The notes under the pieces were generated by a model. It was not told the DNA's origin. It searched no databases and was given only the letters and a program-made list of their open reading frames with translations. From Bradyrhizobium sp. CB3481 (GTDB lineage Bacteria; Pseudomonadota; Alphaproteobacteria; Rhizobiales; Xanthobacteraceae), in the NCBI RefSeq assembly GCF_029714305.1, contig NZ_CP121647.1, positions 5,662,501 through 5,726,500 on the forward strand: DNA of 64,000 nt, read 5' to 3'. Made by a program: the position numbers and the translations under genes. This document shows positions 19,646 to 30,092 of the stretch, piece by piece. How positions within the stretch are numbered: the first letter of the stretch is position 1; each line of letters begins with the position of its first letter.

Positions 19646-21810
19646 TACAGTGTCCTGGAGGCGTTGCGCGCACGGAGCGCATTGAACATAACCAACGTCG
19701 AGGAGCCTAACATTGCTGCGGCCGCGATCAGCGGCGTGACAAGTCCAGCGATCGCAATCGGGACGGCAACGAGGTTGTAGCCGACGGCAAGCCAGAGGTT
19801 CTGCCGCATCAAGTGCAAGGATTTGCGCGCAAAATCCACTGCGACCAGCACCGGAATCAGCGGTTTGCCGAGGAACACCAGATCGGCCGCAGACCGGTTC
19901 AAATGCGCGGCACTGACCGGCGACATGGACACATCTGCGGCGGCGAGCGAGGGCGCATCGTTCATTCCGTCCCCGACCATCAGGACGTTGAGACCTCTCT
20001 GTTTCAGTTCCTCGATCCGCGCGACTTTGTCAGCCGGCGCGCCACGCGTTGATCTTAAGCGTGCTGGCAGCGGCGTGGACGGCCGCTTCACGGTCGCCCG
20101 AGAGGATTTCGACTTCTATGCCGCGCTCTTGGAGTCCGGCGACGACTGCTAGTGCATCCGGACGCAGGGCCTGCCGAACAAGTATTTTTCCTCGCCTCGG
20201 CTAAAAGCGACGATCGAAGCTTCAGGATCGACCCGCTCCTTTACCAAGCATTCTGCGCCGCAGAATGATGGTTTGCCCAGCCTGATCTCAACATCCCCGA
20301 TCTTTCTGCGCACCCCCCGTCCTGGCTCTTCGATCGCGCCGACCAGCGGCGATTTTGCGCGCGCCGTTTGCGCGACGACCGCGGCGACGGGATGATGGCT
20401 CGATAAAGCAAGCTGGCCGGCGAGCGCTAACATATCCGCTGGGATGTCAGCTATGTTGGTCATCTCGGGTTCTGGCAGCGTGAGCGTGCCTGTCTTATCG
20501 AAGATGACATGGTCGATCTCCGCCAGCCGCTCAATCGCGTCGCCCGCGTTGAGCAGGACACCTGCCTTGAATAAGGCGCCCGACGCTACCGTCTGAACCG
20601 TTGGGATTGCCAGCCCCAATGCGCAAGGGCAGGTAATGATGAGAACGGCGACGCCGGTGACGGTGGCATCATGCCAGCTGGCGCCTGACAAAACCCAGCC
20701 CAGGACTGTCAGAAGCGCTGTCGCATGGACCACCGGTGCATAGAGCCGGGAGGCGCGATCCGCGAGCCGCGTATAGCGCTACCGCGCGGCAAGTGCGTTG
20801 TCGAGCAGCCGGGTAATCTCCGAAAGCAGCGTGGCCTCGGAAGCCGCTGACACCCGCACCCGCAGGGTTCCGGAAATATTCAGCGACCCGGCGTAGATCA
20901 AGTTGCCTTCGCCGATCGTCACGTGCATCGTTTCGCCAGTGATCAGGCTCTGGTCGAGTTCGGACTGCCCCTCTACGACCGTGCCGTCGACTGCGCAGCG
21001 CTCGCCTGCCCGCAACAGCACGATGTCGCCGGGTGCAATCGCGGCGGCCGGCACCTTACGAACTTCATCGGTTCCAACGAACTTGTTGGCAGTTTCCGCC
21101 TTTAATGCGGCGAGATTGGTGACGACAGCCCGAGTCCTCCGCCTCATGTTCTGGTCGAGATAGCGCCCGACCAGCAGGAAGGTGAGCAGCATGATTGCCG
21201 CATCGAAATAGGCGTGTTCGGCATGATTGATGGTCTCGATCACGCTCATGCCCAGCGCAAGGATGACACCGATCGAAATCGGGACATCCATGTTCACACT
21301 GCCCACCTTCAGTGCGCGAAAAGCGGAGCGGAAAAATGGCTGACCCGCATAGGCGGCGGCCGGCAGTACGATGAGCGCGGAGAGCCAGTGAAAGAAATCG
21401 CGCTGTTCGGACAGCATGTCGCTGACATTGCCCGACCAGACCGGGATCGACAGCATCATCACGTTCATAGCGGCGAACGCCGCGACCCCGAGACAACGCA
21501 ATAGGAAGCGCGTCTGCTCGGCCTCCGCATTCTCGGCGCTCGCCTTCTCGAATGGATAGGCCTTGTAGCCGAGCTCGGCCAAGCAATCGATAAAGCGGGA
21601 CGGATCAAGCCGGCCGTCTTTCCACTCCAGCGCCACGCGGCTGTCGGTCAGGTTAACACGGGCGTGCGTAACGTCGGGCAGCGCCGATAGCCCGCGCTCT
21701 ATTTTCGCGACGTAGCCCGCGCAATTGGCCCCCTCGACCGCGAGGTCAATATGCGCGAGCCCCGAAACAGGGTGCTTGATATAATGCGAGAGGTCCCGTG
21801 TCCCCTTCAT
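19645..21810 (-). pseudogene. fixI: Copper-transporting P-type ATPase FixI (CcoI), broken
   Basis: Three frame segments together give a whole CcoI/FixI. Breaks are an in-frame TAG (20779-20781) in 'ALAAR-*-RYTRLADRAS', a one-base loss near the A5 run at 20185-20189, and a short deletion near 20030-20042. ATPase motifs survive: 'ITCPCALGL' (copper site), 'DKTGTLT' (phosphorylation) and 'VGDGMNDAP'. The N-terminal metal-binding domain has 'GANCAGYVAK', where I expect CxxC, so one copper cysteine is lost too. FixI supplies copper for the cbb3 CuB centre. With three independent lesions this copy is not functional; another genomic copy may substitute. Confidence 0.93.
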
Positions 21811-21819
21811 GATGCAGCC

Positions 21820-22317
21820 TCAATTCAACAGAACGCGGTTCTTCGACAGGAACATGCGCTGCCCGGTCTGACCGCCTTCCAGCACTAGATCCCATTGCCC
21901 GGGGGCGATCCCATCAAAACGGGCGCGATAGATGCCATTACCGATTTCTTTAAGTGTCACCGCGAGATCGGCGCGCTTGTCGGTCGGCCGTTCGAGACGG
22001 GCTGCGAATGTCAGGCCGGTTATCGGCCGATCCGCCTTGCCGCGCGCCTCGACCTGCAACACGGCCGCCCCCTCGGCATCGCGCTGAATTTGAGCGTCGA
22101 CCTTCCATTTTCGCGCGTCCTGGTCGCGCGCGGCTAAGATCTCCTTCTCATAACCGAGGCTCGCTCTGTATGCGCTGTCCACCTCCGTGCCGGGAATCGT
22201 TGCGATTGCAAGCTGCATCATGGTAACGTTGACGCCGATTACGACGCCGAAGAATGCGACCAGCATGAGAAGCACGACACCCCCGGTGAGCGGTCGTTGC
22301 GAAATGCGCGCCGGCAT
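21820..22317 (-). CDS. fixH: cbb3 oxidase assembly protein FixH
   Basis: A 165-residue protein with one N-terminal membrane helix ('TGGVVLLMLVAFFGVVIGVN') and a periplasmic domain ending 'LVLEGGQTGQRMFLSKNRVLL'. It is the usual partner between fixG and fixI. FixH/CcoH stabilises the assembling oxidase. It starts about 18 bases after fixG. Confidence 0.92.
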   Translation of the reverse strand: MPARISQRPLTGGVVLLMLVAFFGVVIGVNVTMMQLAIATIPGTEVDSAYRASLGYEKEILAARDQDARKWKVDAQIQRDAEGAAVLQVEARGKADRPITGLTFAARLERPTDKRADLAVTLKEIGNGIYRARFDGIAPGQWDLVLEGGQTGQRMFLSKNRVLLN

Positions 22318-22335
22318 TGGTTACTCCCGACAACT

Positions 22336-23796
22336 TTAGGGCGCGACAAAATTGTCGGTGGCCGACGCAACCGCGCCGAGCCCGACGTCGGTGACATGGA
22401 AGTGAACCGGAATCGATCCCTCTCGGGTGTTCACTTCAGGCGCGGTAACGAGCAGGCGTAATTCGGTTGTCTGGTCGCGTCCGATCACGACCTCGGGGCG
22501 GTCCGGCGTCACCGAATCCGCACCCACCAAATGCACAGCCGCATTGACGGGACCATCGACATCGATCGCTACGACGCGATCGAAGCCACTCTTGTTGAGC
22601 AGGCGCATGGTGTAGGCGTTGCGGATCGAGCCGTCGCTGAGCTTCACCGCAACCGGGTTCCGGTCGTGCAGCACATTGATCTCTAGTAATGAGCGTGTGG
22701 TCAGTGTGTACAACATGATGCCTCCGATCAAGGCGATGAATAGGCCGTAGATGATTGTGCGCGGCCGGACGATTCGGCTGATCGGTAGGCGACCTTGCTG
22801 GCGGCGCAGGATGTTGATTTCGTTATCGTAGCCGATCAGGCGCGTTGGCCGGCCAATCTTCTTCATCACCGCGTCGCAGGCATCGATGCACAGGCCGCAC
22901 TGTATGCACTCCAGCTGCGGGCCTTTGCGGATATCCACCCCAGTCGGACAGACGGCGACGCATTGATAACAGTCGACGCAATCGCCAACATGTTCGCCGA
23001 GGGCGCGCAATTCGGCTGCCTTCTTCAGCGAAGTGCGCTTCTCGCCGCGGTCGTAGCGATAGGCGACGTTGAGCGCCCATTCGTCGGTGAGCGAGGCCTG
23101 GATGCGCGGCCAGGGACACATATAGGTGCAGACCTGCTCGCGCATGTGGCCGGCCAGGAGATAGGTCGTGGCGGTCAGAATTCCGATCCAGAGGTACGCG
23201 ACCATCGCCCCCTGGAAGGCTGCGAGATCCCTCACAAGATTCGGCGCATCGCTGAAATAAAGCACCCAGGCGCCGCCGGTCCAGCAGGCGATCATGAGCC
23301 ACATCGCGTACTTCAGAATAACTTCGCAAATGCGCCCGAGAGTCCACGGATGAGCCGCCGAGTCCTTCTTCATGCGCGCGCGGCGGTCGCCTTCGATCCA
23401 ACGCTCGACGGCATAGAACAGATCGGTCCACATCGTTTGCGGGCAGAGATAGCCGCACCAGATGCGGCCGCCAATGGAATTCATCAGGAACAGGGTCACC
23501 GCCGCGAGGATCAGTAGGCCGGTGAAGTAGTACACCTCCTGTGGCCAGAGCTCGATGGAGAAGAAATAGAATCGCCCGTTCGAGAAATCGATCAGCGCCG
23601 CTTGGTCGGGCGCACCCGGACCTCGATTCCAGCGCACGAATGGGAGGAAGTAATAGACGCCGAGGCACACGGCCATCAGCGCCCATTTGATCCGGCGGAA
23701 AGTCCCCGAAACACTTTGTGGATAAACCTTCTTACGGGCAGCATAGAGCGGCCCGCGGTCGTATTGCAGCTCTTCGGGTGTCACGGGCTTATTCAT
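22336..23796 (-). CDS. fixG: Membrane iron-sulfur protein FixG (CcoG)
   Basis: About 486 residues from the ATG at 23796 ('MNKPVTPEELQYDRG'); an upstream ATG at 23823 is less likely. It has several membrane helices in the first 220 residues and two 4Fe-4S motifs, 'CVDCYQCVAVCP' and 'CIQCGLCIDACD' (about 260-310). A C-terminal Ig-like periplasmic domain follows. CcoG reduces Cu(II) for cbb3 oxidase maturation. The gene lies 90 bp after fixP on the same strand, so it is probably co-transcribed with fixNOQP. Confidence 0.94.
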   Translation of the reverse strand: MNKPVTPEELQYDRGPLYAARKKVYPQSVSGTFRRIKWALMAVCLGVYYFLPFVRWNRGPGAPDQAALIDFSNGRFYFFSIELWPQEVYYFTGLLILAAVTLFLMNSIGGRIWCGYLCPQTMWTDLFYAVERWIEGDRRARMKKDSAAHPWTLGRICEVILKYAMWLMIACWTGGAWVLYFSDAPNLVRDLAAFQGAMVAYLWIGILTATTYLLAGHMREQVCTYMCPWPRIQASLTDEWALNVAYRYDRGEKRTSLKKAAELRALGEHVGDCVDCYQCVAVCPTGVDIRKGPQLECIQCGLCIDACDAVMKKIGRPTRLIGYDNEINILRRQQGRLPISRIVRPRTIIYGLFIALIGGIMLYTLTTRSLLEINVLHDRNPVAVKLSDGSIRNAYTMRLLNKSGFDRVVAIDVDGPVNAAVHLVGADSVTPDRPEVVIGRDQTTELRLLVTAPEVNTREGSIPVHFHVTDVGLGAVASATDNFVAP

Positions 23797-23885
23797 GCTG
23801 TTTCGCGATGTCGAACGTAGCAATTGAGCCTGCGGCGCGATCGTTTCAGTTCAATGGATCCCTGCTTTTGTCGCGCCGAGTAACA

Positions 23886-24758
23886 TTATTTGCCTCCACC
23901 AAGCGAGTGCACGTAGGCCGCCATCGCCTTCAACGTGAGTGGATCGAGCCGGCCATCCCACGCAGGCATCACGCCGGCGCGACCGTTGGTGATGGTCTCG
24001 ACGAGAGTAGCCTCCTCCGAACCGTACAACCATATCTTGTCAGTGAGATCAGGCGCGCCGACCTCTTGGTTGCCTTTGGCATTCTCGCCGTGACAGGCCA
24101 CGCAATTTTCCGCGAAGATCTTAGCGCCCTCAGCCGCACTATAGTCCGCCCGCGTCGGCAGGCCCGAGAGCGAGCGCACGTAGTTGGCAACTGTGACGAT
24201 CTGTTCGGGGTTCAACATGCCGTCCTTCCCGAAGGCAACCATTTCTCCCTGATGGCCATTGTCGTTGCCGGAGCGTGCGCCGAAACGGATCGTTTGCATG
24301 ATTTGTTCGAGGCTGCCGCCCCACAGCCAGTCGTCGTCGTTCAAGTTCGGGTAGCCCTTCGAGCCGGTCGCACCCGTGCCGTGGCACGGCGCGCAATTAT
24401 CGCCGAAGGCCGTCTTGCCGCGGGCCCGCGCTAACGCAAGCAGGGCCCGGTCCTTTTCGATGTCGCTAAGGGAAGCTGCGGCCATGGCGGCCATCTTCTC
24501 GCCGCGCATCTTTTTGAGCTTGGCAAGCTCCACTGCGACATCGGCGCGGGATGAGTAATGGAGGATACCAGTCGTGTTCCCAGTGAGTAGCGGCCAGGCC
24601 GGATAGACGATCCAATAGCCGATCGCCCAGATTATCGTGAGATAGAAAGTCACAACCCACCAGCGCGGCAGCGGTGTGTTCAATTCCTTAATGCCGTCCC
24701 ACTGATGGCCCGTGGTCGCAGTTCCCGAGACGCTATCGATTTTGATGTGATCGGTCAT
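23886..24758 (-). CDS. fixP: cbb3 oxidase dihaem c subunit FixP
   Basis: A 290-residue protein with one N-terminal membrane helix (about 32-55) and two haem-c sites, 'CAPCHG' (about 140) and 'CVACHG' (about 225), in a periplasmic domain. FixP receives electrons from cytochrome c and passes them to FixO/FixN. It starts 3 bp after the fixQ stop. Confidence 0.95.
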   Translation of the reverse strand: MTDHIKIDSVSGTATTGHQWDGIKELNTPLPRWWVVTFYLTIIWAIGYWIVYPAWPLLTGNTTGILHYSSRADVAVELAKLKKMRGEKMAAMAAASLSDIEKDRALLALARARGKTAFGDNCAPCHGTGATGSKGYPNLNDDDWLWGGSLEQIMQTIRFGARSGNDNGHQGEMVAFGKDGMLNPEQIVTVANYVRSLSGLPTRADYSAAEGAKIFAENCVACHGENAKGNQEVGAPDLTDKIWLYGSEEATLVETITNGRAGVMPAWDGRLDPLTLKAMAAYVHSLGGGK

Positions 24759-24761
24759 GGT

Positions 24762-24929
24762 TCAATCCCGCCGCAGCGGCATGCGCGCTGCCTTATCAAA
24801 GGCAGCCTTGTTGCGAGGCCAAAGAGCGTAGGTCACGATAAAAGCGAAGATCGTGACGAAGATCGGGGTCCAGAACGTTGTCACGAGATCAGATGCAACG
24901 TTCTGGATCGTGATGATGGCTCTCATCAT
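24762..24929 (-). CDS. fixQ: cbb3 oxidase small subunit FixQ
   Basis: A 55-residue protein from an ATG at 24929 (a second ATG follows at 24926). It has one membrane helix ('PIFVTIFAFIVTYALWP') and the charged C-terminal 'RNKAAFDKAARMPLRRD', typical of CcoQ. It lies between fixO and fixP with gaps of 6 and 3 bp. Confidence 0.92.
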   Translation of the reverse strand: MMRAIITIQNVASDLVTTFWTPIFVTIFAFIVTYALWPRNKAAFDKAARMPLRRD

Positions 24930-24935
24930 CTAACC

Positions 24936-25670
24936 TCAACGGAGGTTGGCTTTTTCGTTGTAGAGCTTGAAGTCTACAAGCGTGCCGAGCATCTGCAGGT
25001 AAGCGATTAACGCGTCCATCTCCGTCGGTGCGCCCCCATTGCCATCGAAATTGCGCGCGATCGCCTTTGGATAGCGCGCGGCAAAGGCGTCAGCCTCCGG
25101 GCTGTCCGGGTCGGCTTGAGCCTTCAGGTCGGCAGCCGCTTTCGCAATCTGCTCATCGGTGTAGGGCACGCCCACAGCGCGCAGCGTACGCAGGTTATCG
25201 GCAGTCGTCATGGTATCGATTTCGGTTTTAGCCAGGAATGCATAGCCCGGCATCACTGATTGCGGGACGATCGAGCGGGGATCAGTAAGATGGCGCACGT
25301 GCCATTCGTCGGAATACTTTGCACCGGCCCGAGCGAGGTCAGGCCCGGTGCGCTTCGATCCCCACTGGAACGGATGGTCGTACATGCTCTCGGCCGCGAG
25401 CGAGAAGTGACCATAGCGCTCTACCTCGTCACGTAATGGGCGGATCATCTGAGAGTGGCAGAGGTAACAGCCCTCGCGCACGTAGATGTTGCGTCCCGTA
25501 AGTTCGAGCGGCGTGTAGGGTCGCACCCCATCGACCGCCTCGATCGTGCTCTTCAAGTAGAATAGCGGAGTGATCTCGACCAGGCCGCCGATCGCGATCA
25601 TCGCGAGAATGCCACCGATCAAGATGATCGAGTTCTTCTCGAAAACATGATGTCGCGCCCAGAAAGACAT
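24936..25670 (-). CDS. fixO: cbb3 oxidase monohaem c subunit FixO
   Basis: 244 residues from the ATG at 25670 ('[14 protein letters not shown]'). It has an N-terminal membrane anchor, one haem-c site '[14 protein letters not shown]' (about 68) and a Met ligand region 'SVMPGYAFL'. The structure and order are those of rhizobial FixO. It starts 11 bp after the fixN stop. Confidence 0.95.
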   Translation of the reverse strand: MSFWARHHVFEKNSIILIGGILAMIAIGGLVEITPLFYLKSTIEAVDGVRPYTPLELTGRNIYVREGCYLCHSQMIRPLRDEVERYGHFSLAAESMYDHPFQWGSKRTGPDLARAGAKYSDEWHVRHLTDPRSIVPQSVMPGYAFLAKTEIDTMTTADNLRTLRAVGVPYTDEQIAKAAADLKAQADPDSPEADAFAARYPKAIARNFDGNGGAPTEMDALIAYLQMLGTLVDFKLYNEKANLR

Positions 25671-25681
25671 TGACGAGCTCC

Positions 25682-27328
25682 TCATTCGGCCGCCTGAAGA
25701 GCGACTGACGACTGCACGTCGGCCTCAGGGACCCGCACCGTCATCCAGAGATTATAAGCCATAATCAGTGAGCCGATCAGGAAGAGCGCTCCGCCAGCGG
25801 CGCGGATGATGTAGAAGGGGTGCATCGCTTCGACGCTCTCGATGAAGGAATATTCGAGGAAGCCGAGCGATGTGTAGGACCGCCACATCAGCCCCTGCAG
25901 GATTCCGGACACCCACATCGCTGAGATGTAAAGCACGATGCCTAGCGTCGCGATCCAGAAGTGCCAGTTGACGAGCCTTAGGCTGTACAGGCCCTTGCGA
26001 TTCCAGATCCAGGGCACGAGGCAATACAGCGCGCCGAAGGAGATGAAGCCGACCCAGCCCAACGCGCCAGAGTGGACGTGCCCGATGGTCCAGTCGGTGT
26101 AGTGGTTGAGCGAGTTGACCACTTTGACCGACATCATCGGCCCTTCGAAGGTCGACATGCCGTAGAAAGCGACCGATACGACGAGCATGCGCAGCACGGG
26201 ATCGGTGCGGAGCTTGTCCCAGGCGCCCGACAGCGTCATCAGGCCGTTGATCATGCCGCCCCAGGAGGGCATCCACAGCATGATCGAGAACGTCATGCCG
26301 AGCGTCTGCGCCCAGTCCGGCAGCGCCGTGTAGTGCAGATGGTGCGGACCGGCCCAGATGTAGAGGAAGATCAGCGCCCAAAAGTGAATGATCGACAGCC
26401 GATAGGAATAGACCGGCCGCTCAGCGCGTTTCGGAATGAAGTAGTACATGATCGCGAGAAAGCCGGCGGTTAGCAAGAAGCCGACCGCGTTGTGGCCGTA
26501 CCACCACTGGAACATCGCGTCCTGAACGCCGCCCCAAACGATGTAGGATTTTGAGCCGAACACCGACACCGGCAGCGCGGCATTATTGCCGAGATGCAGT
26601 ACCGCGATGGTGACGATGAAAGCTAGATAGAACCAGTTGGCGACGAAGATGTGCGGCTCCTTGCGCTTGATGATCGTCACCAGAAAAACAAGGAAATAGG
26701 TTACCCAGACGATGGTCAACCAAAGATCCGAGTACCACTCGGGCTCCGCATACTCCTTGCTCTGCGTAACTCCGTGTAGGTAACCAGTGCCGGCGATGAG
26801 AATGAAAAAATTGTAGCCGAGCACCACGAACCAGGGTGCAAGATCGCCGGCGAGTCGCGTGCGGCAGGTCTTCTGCACCACATAGAAGGAGGAAGCGATC
26901 AGCACGTTGCCGCCAAACGCGAAGATCACGGCCGAAGTGTGCAGTGGCCGCAAACGACCAAAGCTCGTCCAGGGCAGATCAAAATTGAGTGCGGGCCAGG
27001 CAAGCTGTGAAGCGATCAGAAGGCCGACCGCGAAACCCGTAATTCCCCAAAACATGGCCATTGTAGCTGCAAACTTTACTGGGCCTAGATTGTAGTTGGG
27101 CCATCCATCAACCTCCTGCGCCGGCAGCGCCGCTGGACGATCGAAGTAGCGGTTGAGGATAGCGAATGCGGCGCCGGCGCTTGCGATAAGACCAAGCGAT
27201 GCGTGGAAGGCGAAGGGCCCATCCAACGCTTTGGCCGCGGCAAGAAGGCACAGATAGGCAATCACCACGAAAAACAACGTTAACCCGGCTTCGCCATGGG
27301 TCATCGATTTGGTCATTTGAGATGGCAT
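25682..27328 (-). CDS. fixN: cbb3 cytochrome oxidase catalytic subunit FixN
   Basis: About 548 residues from the ATG at 27328 ('[16 protein letters not shown]'); the open frame extends to 27607, but that part has no family similarity. There are about 14 membrane helices with haem and CuB histidines in '[10 protein letters not shown]', '[10 protein letters not shown]', '[10 protein letters not shown]' and '[12 protein letters not shown]'. This is the high-affinity terminal oxidase that powers bacteroids in the microaerobic nodule. The gene is intact although fixI, its copper-loading partner, is broken. Confidence 0.95.
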   Translation of the reverse strand: MPSQMTKSMTHGEAGLTLFFVVIAYLCLLAAAKALDGPFAFHASLGLIASAGAAFAILNRYFDRPAALPAQEVDGWPNYNLGPVKFAATMAMFWGITGFAVGLLIASQLAWPALNFDLPWTSFGRLRPLHTSAVIFAFGGNVLIASSFYVVQKTCRTRLAGDLAPWFVVLGYNFFILIAGTGYLHGVTQSKEYAEPEWYSDLWLTIVWVTYFLVFLVTIIKRKEPHIFVANWFYLAFIVTIAVLHLGNNAALPVSVFGSKSYIVWGGVQDAMFQWWYGHNAVGFLLTAGFLAIMYYFIPKRAERPVYSYRLSIIHFWALIFLYIWAGPHHLHYTALPDWAQTLGMTFSIMLWMPSWGGMINGLMTLSGAWDKLRTDPVLRMLVVSVAFYGMSTFEGPMMSVKVVNSLNHYTDWTIGHVHSGALGWVGFISFGALYCLVPWIWNRKGLYSLRLVNWHFWIATLGIVLYISAMWVSGILQGLMWRSYTSLGFLEYSFIESVEAMHPFYIIRAAGGALFLIGSLIMAYNLWMTVRVPEADVQSSVALQAAE

Positions 27329-27588
27329 TGTCGCATTCTCTTTGCGGAGGCATCTGCCCGGCAACCCGGCTTCGGCTTTGGTTCGGTGCGGGCCCGAGCC
27401 CAGACCAAGTGCTTCAGCGAGCGATTTCAGATGGCGTGTCGCCTTCGGGCATTCGACGTTGGCTGTTGGGATGTCGCCCCGTGAAAGTCGACCCAGGCCA
27501 GGGCAGTGGCGAAAATCACGAAAACTGACACCACTCATAGGGAAACAAGTCTCGAATCGACAGGCATAGCGACCTCCTGTTGCAGCTG
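27329..27588 (-). other. fixN leader without a visible FixK box
   Basis: I looked for TTG(A/C)-N6-(T/G)CAA in this 260-bp leader and found none. If FixK2 controls this copy, the box may lie further upstream, before the CBS-domain gene or the gene at 28332. Confidence 0.4.
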
Positions 27589-28017
27589 TTAGGCGCCGTG
27601 GGAGCACCGTTGCAAAGCGCGCAGCACGTCGCTGCGCGAAATGATCCCGGCAAGACGTTGACCCGTCTCGATCACTGGCATGCTTCTGATCCGATGATTG
27701 ACTATGAGCTCAAGCACCCTCGTCAATTTCGTCTCTCTTCCAACATAAATGAACTCCGGCGTCATCACGTCTATAGCCGTCAAGTTCATCAGATCATCAT
27801 GGCGCGGCATGATGCGAGCGGGGGTGAAGACAAAGCGCGACAGGACATCCAACTTTGAAACCACGCCGATGACTTGCGAGCGATCTTCAACGGGATAGGT
27901 GTTGAAATCATCCCTTTGGAAGAGATCACAAAGCTCACGCAAAGTGAGGTCGCGCGTGACGACTTTCGGCGTGCTGGTCATGTGATCTGCAACAATTTGT
28001 TCGAGGAAGCTGTGCAA
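27589..28017 (-). CDS. CBS-domain pair protein
   Basis: About 142 residues if a TTG at 28017 ('[15 protein letters not shown]') is the start; ATG 27981 and a TTG at 28050 are alternatives. Two CBS motifs are visible: '[19 protein letters not shown]...FNTYPVED...[11 protein letters not shown]' and '[16 protein letters not shown]...[18 protein letters not shown]'. Such pairs bind adenine nucleotides and regulate partners or act as energy sensors. It lies upstream of fixN on the same strand and may sense energy state of bacteroids, which is inferred from position only. Confidence 0.8.
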   Translation of the reverse strand: MHSFLEQIVADHMTSTPKVVTRDLTLRELCDLFQRDDFNTYPVEDRSQVIGVVSKLDVLSRFVFTPARIMPRHDDLMNLTAIDVMTPEFIYVGRETKLTRVLELIVNHRIRSMPVIETGQRLAGIISRSDVLRALQRCSHGA

Positions 28018-28050
28018 GGCTCGTCCTCTCTCCCAGCTGCACCAATTCAA

Positions 28051-28332
28051 TTACGCTCCCCTGGAGAGCTGCCGCCATAAGTAAGATTTCGGCGTGATTG
28101 ATGCGGCAGCTATGGCGCGGGGAAGCGCGCGATGATCGCTCAAATCGATCTGAACATGTTCATAGCTCTCGCACAGGCAACGCATCCCGTAAGAACGCTG
28201 ACGCACGTAGGTGACAATGCGGCAGCTCACATCCGAGAACAGCTTTCCGGTGGCGTATACGATCACGTGCGCAAGGTCAGCCATCGAGGACGTGACGGAG
28301 AACTCATCATAAATTGGCAGGTCGATACTCAA
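28051..28332 (-). CDS. Conserved hypothetical protein upstream of the CBS gene
   Basis: A 93-residue protein ('MSIDLPIYDEFSV' ... 'ALPRAIAAASITPKSYLWRQLSRGA'); a later ATG at 'MADLAHVIVYATG' is an alternative start. Composition is that of a real soluble protein and it lies directly before the CBS gene on the same strand. I do not recognise a named family. Confidence 0.5.
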   Translation of the reverse strand: MSIDLPIYDEFSVTSSMADLAHVIVYATGKLFSDVSCRIVTYVRQRSYGMRCLCESYEHVQIDLSDHRALPRAIAAASITPKSYLWRQLSRGA

Positions 28333-28436
28333 AGATACCCCTGATCCCTTGCGGCGCGCTTTCCACGCGGTTCATCGCGTTGCAGGATTTGGACCACCGC
28401 AGCGATACGGGTTTTCATCGGGGATTTTTTTTCTGC

Positions 28437-28545
28437 GCAATGTCTCGTTCGCAACAAGTTGACGGATTTGAGACAAGCAGGGTGTTTGCTTTCGGACAGA
28501 AAGCCCGTGCTGCACGTTTCGGCTAACGCAATATGAGCTGAACGG
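28437..28545 (+). repeat. Diverged repeat, copy B
   Basis: Similar to copy A at 18716-18826 over about 105 bp. It lies in the divergent intergenic region between the gene at 28332 (-) and hemN (+). Function unknown. Confidence 0.5.
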
Positions 28546-28672
28546 CCTGGCAATTGGTCCAGCTCCTGCTCCAGTCAGTTCTGGCGCACGGTTGCATCCA
28601 TCGGCAGGATCTTCGGCGAACTATGACATCCAATCGGCGACCTGACGTGCCGCAGGGCCGTCGGTTGTCTAA

Positions 28673-28686
28673 TTGAGCTGGAGCAA
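28673..28686 (+). promoter_or_regulatory. FixK2-type anaerobox upstream of hemN
   Basis: The bases TTGAGCTGGAGCAA match the Bradyrhizobium FixK2 consensus TTG(A/C)-N6-(T/G)CAA exactly and lie 54 bp upstream of the hemN ATG. HemN genes of Bradyrhizobium are FixK2-controlled, so context and sequence agree. Confidence 0.7.
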
Positions 28687-28740
28687 TGTGTTCTGCTTCC
28701 GTCTCGCTAGCCTGATACGGCTGACTCGAACGAAAACGGC

Positions 28741-30092
28741 ATGCGAAGTGAGCTTGCGAACCGCTATGGACAGGAGCGCCTACCGAGCTACACGAGCTAT
28801 CCGAGCACGCCACACTTTTCTCCTGCCGTCGATCGCAAGACCTATGTCGATTGGCTGCGTGCCATCCCCGCCTTCCCTGCGGCATCCCTCTATCTGCACG
28901 TTCCGTTCTGCCAGTCGATGTGCTGGTACTGCGGCTGTCATACCTAGGCGTCAACGCGTTCCGAGTCCATCGCCGATTATCTGGCGGCGGTTCGTTGCGA
29001 GATTCAACTTGTGACCAACATGCTTCAGGATCGCTTGCGCTTGGCGCACATCCACTTCGGTGGTGGGACGCCAACAATCATGTCGCCCGAGCTCTTTGCC
29101 TATCTCGTCGGTGCGATGCGCAGCTTCTTTCTCGTGCTTCCGGATGTCGAGATTGCCGTTGAGGTCGATCCGCGCACTTTGACGGAGCCGATGACAAAAA
29201 CGATGGCTCATTACGGAGTCACGCGCGCCAGCCTAGGTGTCCAGAGCTTCGATCCGTTGGTGCAAAGTTCGATCAATCGAATTCAAACATTTGAACAGAC
29301 CGCAGCCGCGGTGCGCCGCCTCCGGCAGGCCGGCTTTATCGGCATCAATTTTGTCTGGTCTATGGCCTGCCGCACCAGAGCATCGATTCCTGTCTCGAGA
29401 CGGTCGAGAAGTGCGTTGAACTCCGGCCTGATCGCCTCGCAGCCTTCGGTTATGCTCACGTGCCGACCTTCAAAAGGCATCAGCGCAGGATTACCGAGAA
29501 CACGCTGCCCGACAGCGTCGAACGTCAATCGCAGTCGGAAGCGATTTCGGATGCGCTGCAGTGCGCGGGCTACGTTCGGATCGGCTTGGACCATTTCGCG
29601 CTTCGCAGCGACCCGCTCGCGGTCGCCCAGCGCGAAGGACGGTTGCGTAGGAATTTCCAAGGATATACTGATCATCAGGAGAACGTGATGAACGGCCTTG
29701 GCGCAAGCGCGATCGAACGGCTGCCGCAAGGTTTTGTTCAGAACGCCGTGCCGACCCGCGACTATCTTCAGTGCGTCGCCGCAGGACATTTCGCAACCGT
29801 CAAGGGCTACGCCTTCGACGCCGACGACCGCTTTCGCGCAGAGATTATCGAACGCATCATGTGCGATCTCGCCGTCGATCTATCGCTAGTCTCCCATGAT
29901 CATGGCAAGACTCTTGAGGAGGTAATCATCGACCGCGAACGATTCGCACGATCGCGGGCCAACGGAGTGATCATGGTCGAGGCGAACCGGCTGCGTATAG
30001 CTGAGCAATGCCGATTCCTGATGCGGAGCGTGGCCTCCACGTTCGATGCGCATTTGGCGAATCGGGTCGGGATATATAGCCGAGCTCTTTAG
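28741..30092 (+). pseudogene. hemN: Oxygen-independent coproporphyrinogen III oxidase HemN, broken
   Basis: A radical-SAM enzyme that decarboxylates coproporphyrinogen III without O2. The N-terminus ('RYGQERLPSYTSYPS') and SAM cluster motif 'CQSMCWYCGCHT' are intact, but a TAG follows at 28945-28947. The frame then continues through 'LAHIHFGGGTPT' and 'GVQSFDPLVQ' until a one-base loss at the T4 run 29349-29352. The rest, in a new frame, reaches 'GFGASAIGRLPQG'-like and 'VQNAVPT' segments and ends at 30092. Both lesions make the gene non-functional although its FixK2 box remains. Other hemN copies usually exist in the genus. Confidence 0.9.
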
